Below are positions 20,925 through 32,299 of a stretch of 64,000 nt of DNA, piece after piece (position 1 is the first letter of the stretch; every line of letters begins with the position of its first letter). This stretch comes from Ariolimax columbianus (taxonomy: Eukaryota > Mollusca > Gastropoda > Stylommatophora > Arionidae), in NCBI GenBank assembly GCA_036924085.1, contig JAVGWX010000004.1, positions 37,301,793 to 37,365,792 on the forward strand, written 5' to 3'. The notes under the pieces were generated by a model. It worked only from the letters and a program-made list of their open reading frames with translations. It was not told the origin of the DNA and did not search any database. A program made the position numbers and the translations under genes.

Positions 20925-21515
20925 AAGGGTCGCATGAGAACATGAACGACGGCCCAAGAGTTGGATGAGGAGACAAACGATGGTCCAAGGGTCGCATGAG
21001 GACATGAACGATGGTCCAAGGGTCGCATGAGGACTTGAACGATGGTCCAAGGGTCGCATGAGAACTTGAACGATGGTCCAAGGGTCGCATGAGAACTTGA
21101 ACGATGGTCCAAGGGTCGCATGAGAACTTGAACGATGGTCCAAGGGTCGCATGAGAACTTGAACGATGGTCCAAGGGTCGCATGAGAACTTGAACGATGA
21201 TCCAAGGGTCGCATGATAACTTGAACGATGGTCCAAGGGTCGCATGAGAACACGAACGATGGTCCAAGGGTCGCATGAGAACACGAACGATGGTCCAAGG
21301 GTCGCATGAGGACATGAACGATGGTCCAATGGTCGCATGAGAACATGAACGATGGTCCAAGGGTCGCATGAGGACATGAACGATGGTCCAAGGGTCGCAT
21401 GAGGACATGAACGATGGCCCAAGGGTTACATGAACGATCGCCCATTTTTCGCATGAGGACACAAACGAGTGCCCATTTTTCGCATGAGGACACGAAAGAT
21501 GGCCTATTTTTTGCA
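20925..21515. repeat. 31-bp minisatellite, about 18 units
   Basis: Unit: GGTCCAAGGGTCGCATGAGG, ACATGAACGAT. Internal sub-types (ACATGAACG, ACTTGAACG, ACACGAACG) lie in consecutive blocks. All three minus frames stay open over most of it, giving three overlapping artificial ORFs. Confidence 0.95.
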
Positions 21516-21966
21516 TGAGGACATTAACTATATAACAAGGCGCAAATCAGTACACCACTCCTACGCTTGTACAATAATATTCTATATTGTTGTTTTATTC
21601 ACTCCACCACCTATTTAGATAGTTGAAATGCATCTGACATAACTCACTTTGCTTAAATGTATTTCCTGGTATCATGTTACAAAATAAAATGTGTGCTCGC
21701 TCTTATGTTTTACCGTTGTTTCTGTTTGGAGATATTAAGTTTCAGTCCGTTATTGTATAATATTGCCTGCACAGGTAAGTCACAACAAAGGATATCAAGG
21801 GAAGGTATCTTTTTCACGTATTTTTCAAACTATTGTGTGATTAGGGGCATTCCCGCTGTTAAATTATGCTCTAACTTTACAGAGAGGCTCAAGTACTTAA
21901 AGATCCCGTCACGCCACACGGCGCATAGGAAATATGGTGTTATGCCATGACGATAGGGCCATATTA

Positions 21967-22165
21967 TTTTGTAACCCACTTGGTGAATGATGTGGTCAGC
22001 ATCACGTCGGCTGGCTTCACTTCCCGGACGGAAGCGGTACCCATTTAAGGCTGGGTCGACACTAGAGCCATTGCAGTCTGAAAAAACATTTCCGCTTCAA
22101 CTGGGAAATGAACCCAGGACCACTTAGAAGCGAAGACAGCGCGCTAACCACTGCGCAAGCTGATT
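21967..22165 (-). mobile_element. tRNA-derived SINE, family D
   Basis: On the minus strand the head is GCGCAGTGGTTAGCGCGCTG (A box) and CCTGGGTTCATTTCCC (B box). The body has CGGAAATGTTTTTTCAGACT, GTCGACCCAGCCTTAAATGG and CCGTCCGGGAAGTGAAGCC. The copy at 52376-52590 shares head and body. Confidence 0.82.
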
Positions 22166-22189
22166 TAAGACACAATTTTTGTCTATCAC

Positions 22190-22560
22190 TGACTAGCTAT
22201 CTTCAGGAATGCACTGAATACACTGCATGCTCTCAATCATTGTAAACTCCTACACCTGAGGACTGAACTAAACAAGATAGCTGCCAAAAAGCTACCATGC
22301 TTCAATGGCTACGATCCCATTGTGATGTACCAGGTAGCGAGAAGACTGATATGCTTACGAGATGGGATGGAGAATGTTAACACGAAGACACTTAAATCAC
22401 AAACTTTGAGAAAAAGTATGTCAGAAGAGTGAGAACGGGACCAACTAAATGGTGATCATCGCCCACTTGACCGGCAGGGACAGCCCACCATTCTTTGCTT
22501 CAAGACTGGGCACGACAAACAAAGAAATACATTTACGGGCTTCGTCTGTCTTCTTCATCA
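22190..22560 (+). pseudogene. LINE RNase H fragment
   Basis: LQWLRSHCDVPGSEKTDML corresponds to the RNase H block LQWIPSHCGVPGNEKADELA. Further on, RQGQPTILCFKTGHDKQRN matches the (Q)xTIFRLRTGHxRL block. Several frameshifts. Confidence 0.68.
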
Positions 22561-22604
22561 CCGTGAACGTATGGACTGAACGCGCAAACTGCTGAGCATA
22601 TACC

Positions 22605-22740
22605 ACGAGGCTGTCCATGTAACGTATGGACTGAGCCAGCAAACAGCTGAGCATATACTACAAGGCTGTCCCGTGTAACGTCAGGACTGAGCCAGCAAAC
22701 TGCTGAGCATAAACTACAAGATTGTCCCGTGTATGCTCAG
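22605..22740. repeat. 57-bp x2.5 tandem repeat
   Basis: CGTATGGACTGAGCCAGCAA, AC(A/T)GCTGAGCATA, CTACAAGGCTGTCCCGTGTA. It begins inside the LINE fragment before it. Confidence 0.8.
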
Positions 22741-23149
22741 TCAAAAAATGGCCTATATTTGTGTCTAGCCATTAATCATTTTAAAAAGTGGTGGTGCTGC
22801 ACAAGAGTTCAGACATTGGTGCCGTCTATTTTTGATGGCCCGCATGCTGATGTATAGCCAAAAAGGTTGAAAGTTGCGTAACTTTGCTAACAGAAGATTA
22901 CAACTCTCAGTGAGGAACTGTTCCATACTAATGTCATTGGAATTATGATTTAGTTAACACTTGTATTCGTCATTCAAAAGATTCGCCATATTTCTCAGCA
23001 GGATCATGAAACTTTTCAAATATCAGAGCTATTTCTTGGATCACTCAGTCCTACGTAGAAAACATTTCTCTTCTCATGACAGTTCAGCATCTCGTGATTC
23101 CTCATCAGCCATCAGTTTCTTCTTTTAACATCGACGTTAACGCTGCATC

Positions 23150-23760
23150 ACGATCCCCAGATCATTACAACTTTCTCTGGCATCATCATCATCATCTGGT
23201 TGACAGTCGTGAGACTGGCTGTAAGGTTGTCTGAGCATGTCTCTCCTCTCTCCATTTGGTCATATCCTCTGCAGCTCTCTTCATTTCAGCATAGGTTCGT
23301 ACTTTAATGTCTCTGCATGTCTGAGATGTGAAGGCGAATCTTGGTTGCTCCAACCCTCCCCCCACCCCACCCCCACCCCCGCCCCCATGTTCCTATATTC
23401 CCGTGAATCTTGCCCTCTTCTATCTTCTGTAGAAGACTTTCATGTCGTGTATTGTCTCCCAGCCCATTCAATCTTCGTTTTTTGTATCATTTAAAAATGT
23501 GCCTTTGTTCTCCAACCCCAGGACATTGTCATTAAATCATCTTTCTGTCAACTCACTTCTTCCATTTTACGACAGCGCATCATTTCTACCGTTTCCAAGC
23601 TTTTCCCATTATTCTTCTTTGTTATTGTCCATGTTTCAGCCCCACACATTGCAATTAGCTATTTATGAGCAGCGATTATTCTTTTTCTCAGTTCTATCCT
23701 GATATTCCTTGGGTTTAGCATATTATGCTTTTCTTTGAAGGCCTTTTTTTGTCAAGGACG
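23150..23760 (-). pseudogene. LINE C-terminal half, decayed
   Basis: Minus strand: NIRIELRKRIIAAHK, LIAMCGAETWTITKKN, KIEWAGRQYTT and WRDMLRQPYSQSHDCQPDD, ending in a (GAT)n-like tail (CATCATCATCATCATC on plus). Order and spacing match an RTE-type LINE C-terminus, with stops. Confidence 0.72.
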
Positions 23761-23879
23761 ATGCTCTTCCCCTTCTCTCTCTCCTCTTACCTCACTCTGT
23801 TTCATTTGACTCTGTCCTACAGTCACACCCTTGCACAACTTTCACACGCGCCCTCATGGTAAAGCCCTTCCATTGCACT

Positions 23880-24050
23880 TTGGTTGGGCTAGCTTCTGAG
23901 GGCGCACAAACCTAGCATAGGTACATACAGATGCACACATGCATTTAAGCACTGGTTTAAGCGTCCTGATATCGCCCAATTGACTACGGTCTGGGGTGGA
24001 AAATGGCGCGCCTCCGCCAGTAGAAACTAGCGAGGCAAACATCTAAGCAA
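23880..24050. repeat. Dispersed repeat shared with 11335-11425
   Basis: Contains CGCCCAATTGACTACGGTCT, GGGGTGGAAAATGGC. Family unknown. Confidence 0.55.
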
Positions 24051-24085
24051 CAACAAAAAAAAAATTTTTTTTGTCAATGCACTAC

Positions 24086-24345
24086 TTGTCTTAATTTCTG
24101 TCTCGTCTTAATTTCTGTCTCGTCTTAATTTCTGTCTCGTCTTAATTTCTGTCTCGTCTTAATTTCTGTCTCGTCTTAATTTCTGTCTCATCTTAATTTA
24201 TGTCTCGTCTTAATTTCTGTCTCGTCTTAATTTCTGTCTCGTCTTAATTTCTGTCTCGTCTTAATTTCTGTCTCGTCTTAATTTCTGTCTCGTCTTAATT
24301 TCTGTCTCGTCTTAATTTCTGTCTCGTCTTAATTTCTGTCTCACT
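24086..24345. repeat. 17-bp x15 minisatellite from LINE coding sequence
   Basis: Unit TCTCGTCTTAATTTCTG, almost perfect. On the minus strand it encodes part of SETEIKTRQ, and the flanking LINE (24346 up) reads straight into it. Confidence 0.95.
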
Positions 24346-25010
24346 GAAGACATATCTTGTGATGGGTTGACCTAAACATGTCAACTTCTGTACTTGTTCG
24401 ATTATTTCTTCATTTATTATTATATTCATTTGCCTAAGTTGCTTGGTTATTACCATAATATATGTCTTCAATAAGTTTATTTTCATGCTATACTATGTGG
24501 CTGTACTGTAACAAAAATATTTTCTATCAGCATTTGCAACGTTGCTACTGATCTTCCCACTATGGCTTGATCATCGGCTTGATCAGCTTGATATCAAGAA
24601 CTTTTATACAACTGACCTTGACACCCAATTACAACTCCGAACAACATTGTCCATCATCATCTCAGAATATGCGTTAAAGAGATTCGATGAAAGCAAACAA
24701 CCCTGTCATCCTTCTGTATTATTGAAACTGGATCTGTTAGTCTTTTTTTTTGGGTTTAAATAATCGCATCTTCATTTTCATACAGGTTCTGGAATAACCT
24801 AATGACTGGTGTCTCGATACCTATTTGTTGCAATATCTGAAAAATGTTGTTTCGGGGGACTCGATCAAAGGCTTTCTAGTAATCAATAAAACAGATAAAT
24901 AGTGGTTGTCCTTGATCGATTATTCTTTCTGCGAGAAGTCGCAACGATCTGATGGCATCCCACGTATCCCTGGCGTTGTGAAATCCAAGCTGGTTATCTG
25001 TTAGCATATC
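24346..25010 (-). pseudogene. LINE reverse transcriptase, inactive
   Basis: Reads LGFHNARDTWDAIRSLRLLA, FICFIDY*KAFDRVPRNNIF, WQGCLLSSNLFNAYSEMMMD, a ruined YADD region, MKINLLKTYIMVITKQLRQM and IEQVQKLTCLGQPIT. The RT blocks are in the correct order. A stop before KAFDR and the lost YADD show it is dead. It runs into the 17-bp array at its C-terminal end. Confidence 0.85.
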
Positions 25011-25049
25011 CTCTATCCTGCCATTGTTTCTCTCCTTAATTTTCTTCTA

Positions 25050-25330
25050 AAGAATTTAAGATGCATGTGCTATTGAGATTAATGTTCGGAAGTGGTCGCA
25101 TGATCTGACATCAAATGAGAATGAATTAGATCGGCTGCCATTAAACACATACAACAGTATGAGATTGGGGTTCAGAGCAAGTGGGAGACCTCGAGGCAAA
25201 TGGATAGACAACATCAAAGACATCATATAACAGCATGACTTACAACAACTACAGCAAAACATCTGGTCCAAGTACGAGAACTACTGCTCCCCACGTCACT
25301 CCACGGCATCAGTGTGAGGATAAAGTAAAG
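25050..25330 (+). pseudogene. LINE C-terminal fragment
   Basis: KWSHDLTSNENELDRLPLNT, MRLGFRASGRPRGKWIDNIK, then SKYENYCSPRHSTASV. GRPRxxWxDNIK is typical of LINE C-termini. It lies next to the minus-strand RT fragment, in the opposite orientation. Confidence 0.75.
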
Positions 25331-25554
25331 TAAGTAAAATAAGGAAGTATATATTTAGTTTGAATGTTCAACTGATACTCATATCGGCAGGTTTTCGTTG
25401 TTCTCTTTCGCTCTTTCTGCCAATCCACCATAACCCACGCACTTGATTCGGGAAGGTATCAAAGCTGAACAATTTTAGTCGTTGATGTCATTTGCTGAGC
25501 CCTGTGGTGACAAATTCATCTCAAACTAAATCGTATTATATTCTTGAAAGGGAT

Positions 25555-26140
25555 CAAGATGCTGATCAGTGATTGAGTTTCAGCTGTCAGCGACCCATAG
25601 CTGACTGCTAGTGTCAGGGCCAGCGACCCATAGCTGACTACTAGCATCAGGACCAGCGACCCATAGCTGGCTGCTAGCGTCAGGGCCAGCGACCAATAGT
25701 TGACTGCTAGCGTCAGGGCCAGCGACCCATAGCTGACTGCTAGCGTCAGGGCCAGCGACCAATAGCTGGCTGCTAGCGTCAGGGCCAGCGACCTATAGTT
25801 GACTGCTAGCGTCAGGGCCAGCGACCCATAGCTGACTGCTAGCGTCAGGGCCAGCGAACCAGATCTGCCAATACCCTTCTACACCTCTACGCTGTGATCC
25901 TGGATAACAGGCTGCTAACAGAGCAGACTGGCTAAGGAGAAGGGATCGAAGAGAAAGGCAAACCCGGTACCAAAAAATGCCTACTGAAGTCGGATGTGTC
26001 GGACCAAAAGGTGCAAATATCACAGTAAAAGTGTAAACTATGACACAACGCATTCCGTTCTCCGGAATACACCCTGCTACTTGCAAAACCCTTATAAGGG
26101 CTTGGTATCGGGGGTTTGAAAACGTACAAAGAAGAAGAAT
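25555..26140 (+). mobile_element. SINE family S5 with internal 33-bp expansion
   Basis: It starts GGGATCAAGATGCTGATCAG, like other S5 heads, and ends in GAAAACG..GAAGAAGAATTG. The segment CAGGGCCAGCGACC, CATAGCTGACTGCTAGCGT, present once in other copies, is here in about 8 tandem copies (25600-25860). The middle (CTACACCTCTACGCTGTGAT, CTGGATAACAGGCTGC) and the 3' half are normal. Confidence 0.88.
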
Positions 26141-26164
26141 TGTAATAGCTGTTACTGTTTTTAA

Positions 26165-26390
26165 AAAGTTGGTTGTCCTTCACAAGCGATGATGGCGACG
26201 TCATCAGACGGTTTTATCTTGATGACGTAACTTCCGCTGTATGAGGATTATAGTGAGGAAGAAACTGCACTGGCCGTCAACCTCACTCTCTGGCCCCGAG
26301 CTACCTTGAACCAGTGGCAAGACATGTCGAGTCGACTGGAGGTAGTTCAGGATGGAAGCACTCAGCTTAGTTATCTACTGTAACTTGTTC
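26165..26390 (-). mobile_element. S6 retroelement, diverged 3' fragment
   Basis: Shares AGTGAGGAAGAAACTGC, GTCAACCTCACTCTC, CAGTGGCAAGACAT and the terminal hairpin (26175-26195) with 31479-32197, but is more diverged. Confidence 0.7.
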
Positions 26391-27310
26391 TTTCCCCGGA
26401 TATAGTTTTTAAATATTGATTTGAGTCTCAAGAAGTTTGTTCAATCAGTATTTTTTAAACTAGGTCTTTAAAACGTCGTCTAAAAGATTACACATTAAAT
26501 GACTTTGGTATAGACACAATTACGTAACTGAATAACACAGGATACACATCCAAAGACTTGGAGACATCAGTCTGTATGACTTTGCATTTTTTTGTAAAGT
26601 AGATTATTCAATTCACTGCTTGATGGGCTTATTAAATATATTTTAAAATATATTTGTTGCAGATTACAGAACAATCCGCTGTAGTTCAAACCTATGCACC
26701 TAATTGGAGCGAAAGTTGTGACTGCTTGCTCGGAAATAGATTTACATTAAAAGCCAAAAAGGCTCCAGATAGTGGTAACTTAGGCTTTACATTTGAGCAG
26801 ATAGAATGTGACTGAATCAACTGAATTACAACGCCCCAAGTACCAAAACAGACGCTACAGTACTTACTAAGATGCGTATTCTGTGCTGTTATAATTGAAT
26901 AGTATAAGGTCATTACTTATAGCTAGTACGGGTAGCCACAGTAAGCGTACGTGGTCACTGCAGATAAGAAGTGCGTAGGGTCCATTTTTTTAAGTGTCTG
27001 ACCCTTCACTTTCCGCCCTTTGGGGGTCACCCCGGACAAGATCAGGATGATAGTTAAAGCTTTTCATCTTTTAGATGGTAGGGGTTCGTGTACAACTTTA
27101 GTGAGACAACAGTTGCTGGAGGTCACGTGAACTGTATCTTAGTGCATCCCTGGCCTTTGGTCAAACGCGTACGTTTTGTTAGCATCAGTGTTACGCTATA
27201 TTGGATGCGTTTATCCACAGAAATGAGGACTTTAATAACTCGGTACTATGTCACACTATTTTCTTACTAACTCTGTGCTATCAGTGCCAAACCTTGGCCT
27301 CTGTCTAAAG
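26391..27310. other. Unassigned AT-rich sequence
   Basis: No exon, domain or repeat unit recognised. Confidence 0.35.
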
Positions 27311-27555
27311 TAAAGTAAGTAGCATGTCCTTTTACAGAACGTAGCTTCTCACAGCCGCCACCTATTTGGCTGTTATAAGTTTCTTGGCAAGTGTGCAGTA
27401 CGGTAGGTTGCCATTACTTTCCGTACGTGGACGAGCATTAGCCCGAAAAAGAAACCAGTGTCTGCCAAACTGGACACAAGTGGGAATCGAACCAGGAATG
27501 TTCGGATTGTGAAAACCAAGCGAGTTTCACCTCTAGGCCACGCAGACTCATGGCC
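27311..27555 (-). mobile_element. tRNA-derived SINE, family C
   Basis: Minus strand: A-box region GCGTGGCCTAGAGGTGAAAC, B box CCTGGTTCGATTCCCAC. The body has AGTAATGGCAACCTACCG, CCAAGAAACTTATAACAGCC and AAAAGGACATGCTACT. The same body is in the loop of the inverted repeat at 61754-62174. A LINE-like scrap (RRCLRKVIQKRQNK) follows at 27565-27680. Confidence 0.82.
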
Positions 27556-28259
27556 TCTGTCTAAGGCACTTGAAAAAGAAAATTGCAGCTTGTCAAAGGA
27601 GATGCCTGAGAAAAGTCATCCAGAAGAGACAGAATAAGAAATGAGGACATCAGAAAAACACGCTAAGGTTCACCGAGTGGATTTATTTAGGTGAGGAATA
27701 CAAATCGTGTGCTCTTAAATTCGTCGCGCAGTGTCCATACCAAGAATATTACGTGACAGCACAGAACGGAGTAAGGTTGGTGTCGAATTAGCCCTCAGAT
27801 CTTACATAACAGGCTGATAAAGGGTGTCAATAACCAGTTAAGGACTCTACAACTCTCATCTGTACCCTGAAGGAGTACTACACTTATAGGTGTCTTTTCC
27901 CCGACATTGAGTAACAATGAGGAAACCAAGAATGCGTTCTACAATGTCGTTCTGCAAGGTCGTTCTACAAGGTCAACACTGTCATCTTGTCAGCTCCAAG
28001 TTACGGAAAGTACATTAGCCTTGGTGAGGTGACCTTAATGCCTGAGTAGGGACAGACTACTGGTTTTGAGAAGTAGTGCTTCGGAATACATGTCAGGGAC
28101 AATTGCAGTATGTGCCACTCACGATCTCTCCCTAACCATCACCATGTTTCGCCAGCCCATTCGCAGCAAAACGTCGTAGGTGTAAACTTGCTCTAAATAG
28201 TGGCTGCGCATCGTCCATGTCTTCACCAGAAAGATGGGCCAGCAGGATTTGCGAGTGAT

Positions 28260-28425
28260 TTAAGGGTGTGTGTGGTAGAAGGATGAGCCGGCAGGATATG
28301 CGAGTGGTTTAAGGGTGTGTGTGGTACAAGGATGAGCCGGCAGGATATGCGAGTGGTTTAAGGGTATGTGGTAGAAGGATGAGCCGGCAGGATATGCGAG
28401 TGGTTTAAGGGTATGTGGTGCCGAG
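28260..28425. repeat. 47-bp x3.5 minisatellite
   Basis: Unit: GTGGTAGAAGGATGAGCCGG, CAGGATATGCGAGTGGTTTA, AGGGTGTGT. A diverged unit precedes it (28226-28260). Confidence 0.92.
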
Positions 28426-28689
28426 GGCTGCTCAGCAGTCGACAGATGGATAAACAGGTAAGTATGAACACAATGGAGAATAAATGGGCCATTCTGAGGG
28501 ATGATGTCTGCGCTAAGGCTTCCTATTACTTGGATCATGCAAATCGCAGGATTCCTGACTTGAGAATGGTCATGCAATAAAGACCATTGTGGATGAAAAA
28601 CATCGCCTGTTATGACTCCACCAAATGAATCTCTTCTAATGTTCCAGAATGGCGGCTTTCGTCAATATTCGCAGGAGCTAGCTCATGTC

Positions 28690-29530
28690 TATGCATTATG
28701 TCCGACTAAACAACCAGGCAGCTGAGCCAGCAATATCCAGCAGCCGCAAACGTCTCTAAGCGGTTTTACGATTCCACGAAAGGAGTCTATGGTCACCGGT
28801 CTACCTTATCTCATGTTTCTAATGCTAATGTCATGACATTACTAACAGACAAAGTTGAAATTCTAGAGCTCAGAGTGAAGAAATACATTATATCCTAAGC
28901 TGTTCATTCACCACCAGCGACTAGGCCATCATACGGATCCAACTGGATGCGTTTAACGAACATCTTGACCCGGTTGAGGTCAAGAAGGCGATTGGCAAAA
29001 TTTTGATTCAACTGTTGCTGAGCCGGCTGATTATTCATTTCGAACAGCGCCTATTTCCACAGAGTAAGTGCGGCTAACGAGCGGATAGCTATGCAGTCGA
29101 AGTGGTTGTGGCAGCTGTCCCAACAAATTCATAACAGTTTTCCGCCAGTTTCACGACATGGTGACTCGTGTACTGAATGATATAAGAGAACTGTTGGAAA
29201 CATTCCCAGTCACAAACAGGTATCAAATTTCTCTACCTTCTGGCCCGAACGCTCTCATAGTATTTTCTGCAATGCTTTCTGATTCTACATATGGTTCTGT
29301 CACTAACGCATAAATCAGATATAGGACAAATGGAAAGCTAGTGAATTTGAGGCTCTTACAATTCCTCATTAATGTGAAATAAGCAACCATATTAGGTCTC
29401 CTCTTTATTGATGACTTTTAATTGTTATTGATGACTGCGACATTGACATGTGTTAAGAATAGGACATGCAGATCAGCATGTATGAACTTATGGTCGCGTT
29501 ACTACATGTACGGTTGCTAATAACGCCAAC
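28690..29530 (+). pseudogene. LINE linker and RT fragment, degenerate
   Basis: Pieces in order: KRFYDSTKGVYG and LLTDKVEILE (endonuclease-RT linker), RQFHDMVTRVLND, FPVTNRYQ, LIVFSAMLSDSTYGSV, IRYRTNGKLVNLRLLQ, LLFIDD. These match a common animal LINE (..FPVTNGVKQGC..MFSAML..IRYRTDGKLFNLRRL). Many stops. Confidence 0.75.
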
Positions 29531-29589
29531 AACAAAGAGAAGGCAATGTGTCTTCCTACTCGATGTAAGCCCTAACGCGAACCACTAGC

Positions 29590-31060
29590 AGACGATTTGA
29601 GCTTTCAGGTTGGTGGTAGCTGAATAATTACATTCTCTATTTTTTTTAAATGGATAATTCTGAAGAACTATGGCGTACCCTCAAAATACATAAATGTTAA
29701 CAAGGCCTTATATGATAATGCGTGATGCTGTGTTCGAACAACCAAAGACAACACTGAATGGTTTAACAACAAACAGGAGTAAAACAGGGATGTATTTTAT
29801 CACCTTCACAATTTGGCATAGCTATAGATTGGATTATGAAACACTGTGACCATGATAAGCATTTAGGCATAACATAGACAGATAACACGACCTTAGAAGG
29901 TCTTGATTTTGTAGACGTCCTAGCGCTACTAAGTACCAGTAATGAAAAAGCACAAGAAAATATAGATAGACTATGCCAATGGTCAGATCAGGTAGGACTT
30001 CAAGTAAACGCCTCAAAGACAAAAAATCATGGCTTCCACAACCACAGGGGAAATCTCTACAAAATGCCCAACATTACACCATACCTGGGAAGCAAAATGA
30101 CACAAGATGGATGCTACGAAAGAAATGTCCTCTAGAATTGCTTTAGCCTCATGTGTCTTTAATCAGCTCACCAACATCTGGAAATCAACAACACTGAGCA
30201 AACATTCCAAGATCAGACTATTCTTCTTCTTCTTCTTCGTCGTTCGTTCTCAATCTCCCACTACCAAACACTGAAAGGGCTTAAGTAGCAGAATGTAGTC
30301 CAGAGAACGGAATGCGTTGTGTCGTAGTTTACAGCTTGGCTGCGATATTTGCACCTTTCGGTCCAACACATCCGACTTCAGCAAGCATTTTTTGAGTACC
30401 GGATTAGCATTCCCTCTTCGATCCCTTCTCCTTAGCCAGTCTGCCCTGATGCAGCCTGTTATCCAGGATCACCGCGTGGAGGTGTAGAAGGGTCTTGGCA
30501 GCTATGGTTCGCTGGCCCTGACGCTAGCAGTCAGCTATGGGTGGCTGACCACTGCAGCTCTTGCGCTGCTCAGCATCTTGATCCCGCTCAGACTATTCAA
30601 CTCAATCGTAATATCAGTCCTGACACATGGATGTGAAAGCTGGAAGACAACAAAAGCGCTGGAAAACAAACTCAATATCTTTTTAAATAAATGTTTAAGA
30701 AAATTATTGAATATACGCTGGGACCAGTTCATAACTAATGACTCGATAAGAACAGAGACAAACCAGCTACACGTGTCGACCATCATCCGGAAAATAACGA
30801 TGGATATACATCAGACATGTCCTTAGAAGGAACAACAGCCGTCTTCCACTGCAAACACTAGAATGGACACCAAGGGGCGTTCGGAAAAGAGGGAGACCCA
30901 AAGAAACACTGAGATAGAGCTCAACTACGGGCCTCAGCACCATACAAGATATAAAAACAATGGCGTCACACGTTTCCAACTGAAGATCAGATGGTTTGTT
31001 TCTGCCTTATGCGCCGTATTTGGCGTCAAAAAAAAAACACATAGATTAAAAACATCAAAA
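29590..31060 (+). pseudogene. Second LINE RT to C-terminus, split by an S5 SINE
   Basis: Blocks: GVPSKYINV-like, CVRTTKDNTEWFNN, GLDFVDVLALLS (FADDLALLS degraded), WSDQVGLQVNASKTK, then the SINE at 30224-30587. It resumes IRLFNSIVISVLTHGCESWK, NIFLNKCLRKLLNIRWDQ, WTPRGVRKRGRPKETL, FVSALCAV. The frame is broken in several places and the DD pair is lost. Confidence 0.83.
30224..30587 (-). mobile_element. SINE family S5, full-length, 11-bp TSD
   Basis: 364-bp insertion into the LINE, flanked by TCAGACTATTC at 30213-30223 and 30588-30598. On the minus strand it starts GGGATCAAGATGCTGAGCAG and ends AACGACGAAGAAGAAGAAG. I see no clear pol III A/B boxes, so the origin of the head is unknown. The tail matches the I-clade LINEs at 48-59 kb, a plausible mobilising partner. 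Confidence 0.92.
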
Positions 31061-31465
31061 ATACACAGACTCAGTGGACGAAGCATTGTCAATTAACAGA
31101 CAGGAGGGTATATGTAATGACGGAAATACAGTTTTCTCAATCACTCTTTAAATGTGTGGTCATTCATATCAAAAAGATAGTCCCGGTTGTCAGTAGATTA
31201 TAAAACAAACATAAGTTCACCATTCTTCAACCGGCCATTATGTCTGCTACCTGCGTGGGCTATTATCAACCACTGTACTTTACTATTTGCCACGATTATC
31301 TTTATAGTTGCATCTACACATCGCCACACCTTTTCATTAGTATGATGTGAATTTGTCCATGTTTAATCTATGTACATAATTTCTAAAATTTCTTTGCTCA
31401 GTTAATTCATTTTCCCGTGAATATTTACTTATAATAGCTACTAGGGTGGGCTTATCACAAATGAT
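31061..31465. other. AT-rich sequence, nothing recognised
   Basis: No repeat unit or domain seen. Confidence 0.4.
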
Positions 31466-31478
31466 ATATTTGCCTCAT

Positions 31479-32197
31479 CTGGCAAAGATGGCGCCGTAAC
31501 TGACTGCGAGTCTACATTTCTCTACTGTTTTGGATCATTATGGATGCCGCCAGACCACGGATTTGCCTGGAATTCACACTAGTCAACGACTTACACTTGT
31601 GTTCACGGATACGTGGAGTTGTTTTCCGTCTGGACTTGTTATTTCGTTCTTTTTTGTGATTTCTTCCATCCGTTTATCCTGGTCTGGACGCTGGCTGAAT
31701 GGCGCTACGCTTAAACTAGTTATACCTGTGTCGTATCTCACGGGTTAGTTCTGCCGGTTCACCTTCACGAATTTGGCGTGTGGGAATTTTAGATGCTACT
31801 ATGATGAACTGAATACAGCTGGGGAGAGATGCCAGACTCACTCACACGCTGAGTGTTGTCCATACGACCTCTTGTGGTTATCGAAAAGGCACGACAAACT
31901 GCGTTAGATTCCTTCCCACCTTTCTACCCTACGGGTTACATGTTTACGGAAAGGCTTCGGTTGTAACCCTGAGGCAAAATCTGCATCCTATGCTATCTCC
32001 AGTCGTCTCGATGAATGTCTTGCCACTGGCAAAAGGTAGCTTAGGCTCTGTGAGTGAGGTTGACAAAAGGCGCAGTTTCTTTTTAATCCAAATCTCCGCG
32101 CAAGTCACCCATTTCAGCGGACACAGCAAGAGATACGACTGTCCACACGGCTGAACAAAGAGAGTGGTCTTCATCACTTGTGATGGACAAACTATCG
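31479..32197 (+). mobile_element. S6: 719-bp retroelement with 13-bp TSD
   Basis: ATATTTGCCTCAT is duplicated exactly at 31466-31478 and 32198-32210. The element starts CTGGCAAAGATGGCGCCG and ends in a hairpin (32167-32188) plus AAACTATCG. It has no pol III boxes and no RT. A region near the 3' end stays open in this copy and in the 14246-14535 copy (LRQNLHPMLSP, LAKGSLGSVSEVDKRRSFF, HFSGHSKRYDCPHG), but I recognise no domain. It could be a non-autonomous LINE derivative that keeps LINE 5' and 3' ends. Confidence 0.85.
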
Positions 32198-32299
32198 ATA
32201 TTTGCCTCATGTATACTCTAACAAAACGTGAAGAGATCGCCCCTTACAGTTCTCACAATGTAGTTTTAGACAAATCAATGTCGTTGTTATTCCTCATTG

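Noticed and set aside
20800..21516. Three overlapping minus ORFs of 180-238 codons (..HATLGPSFM..)
   Set aside because: All three frames of the same 31-bp array are open; no gene behaves so.
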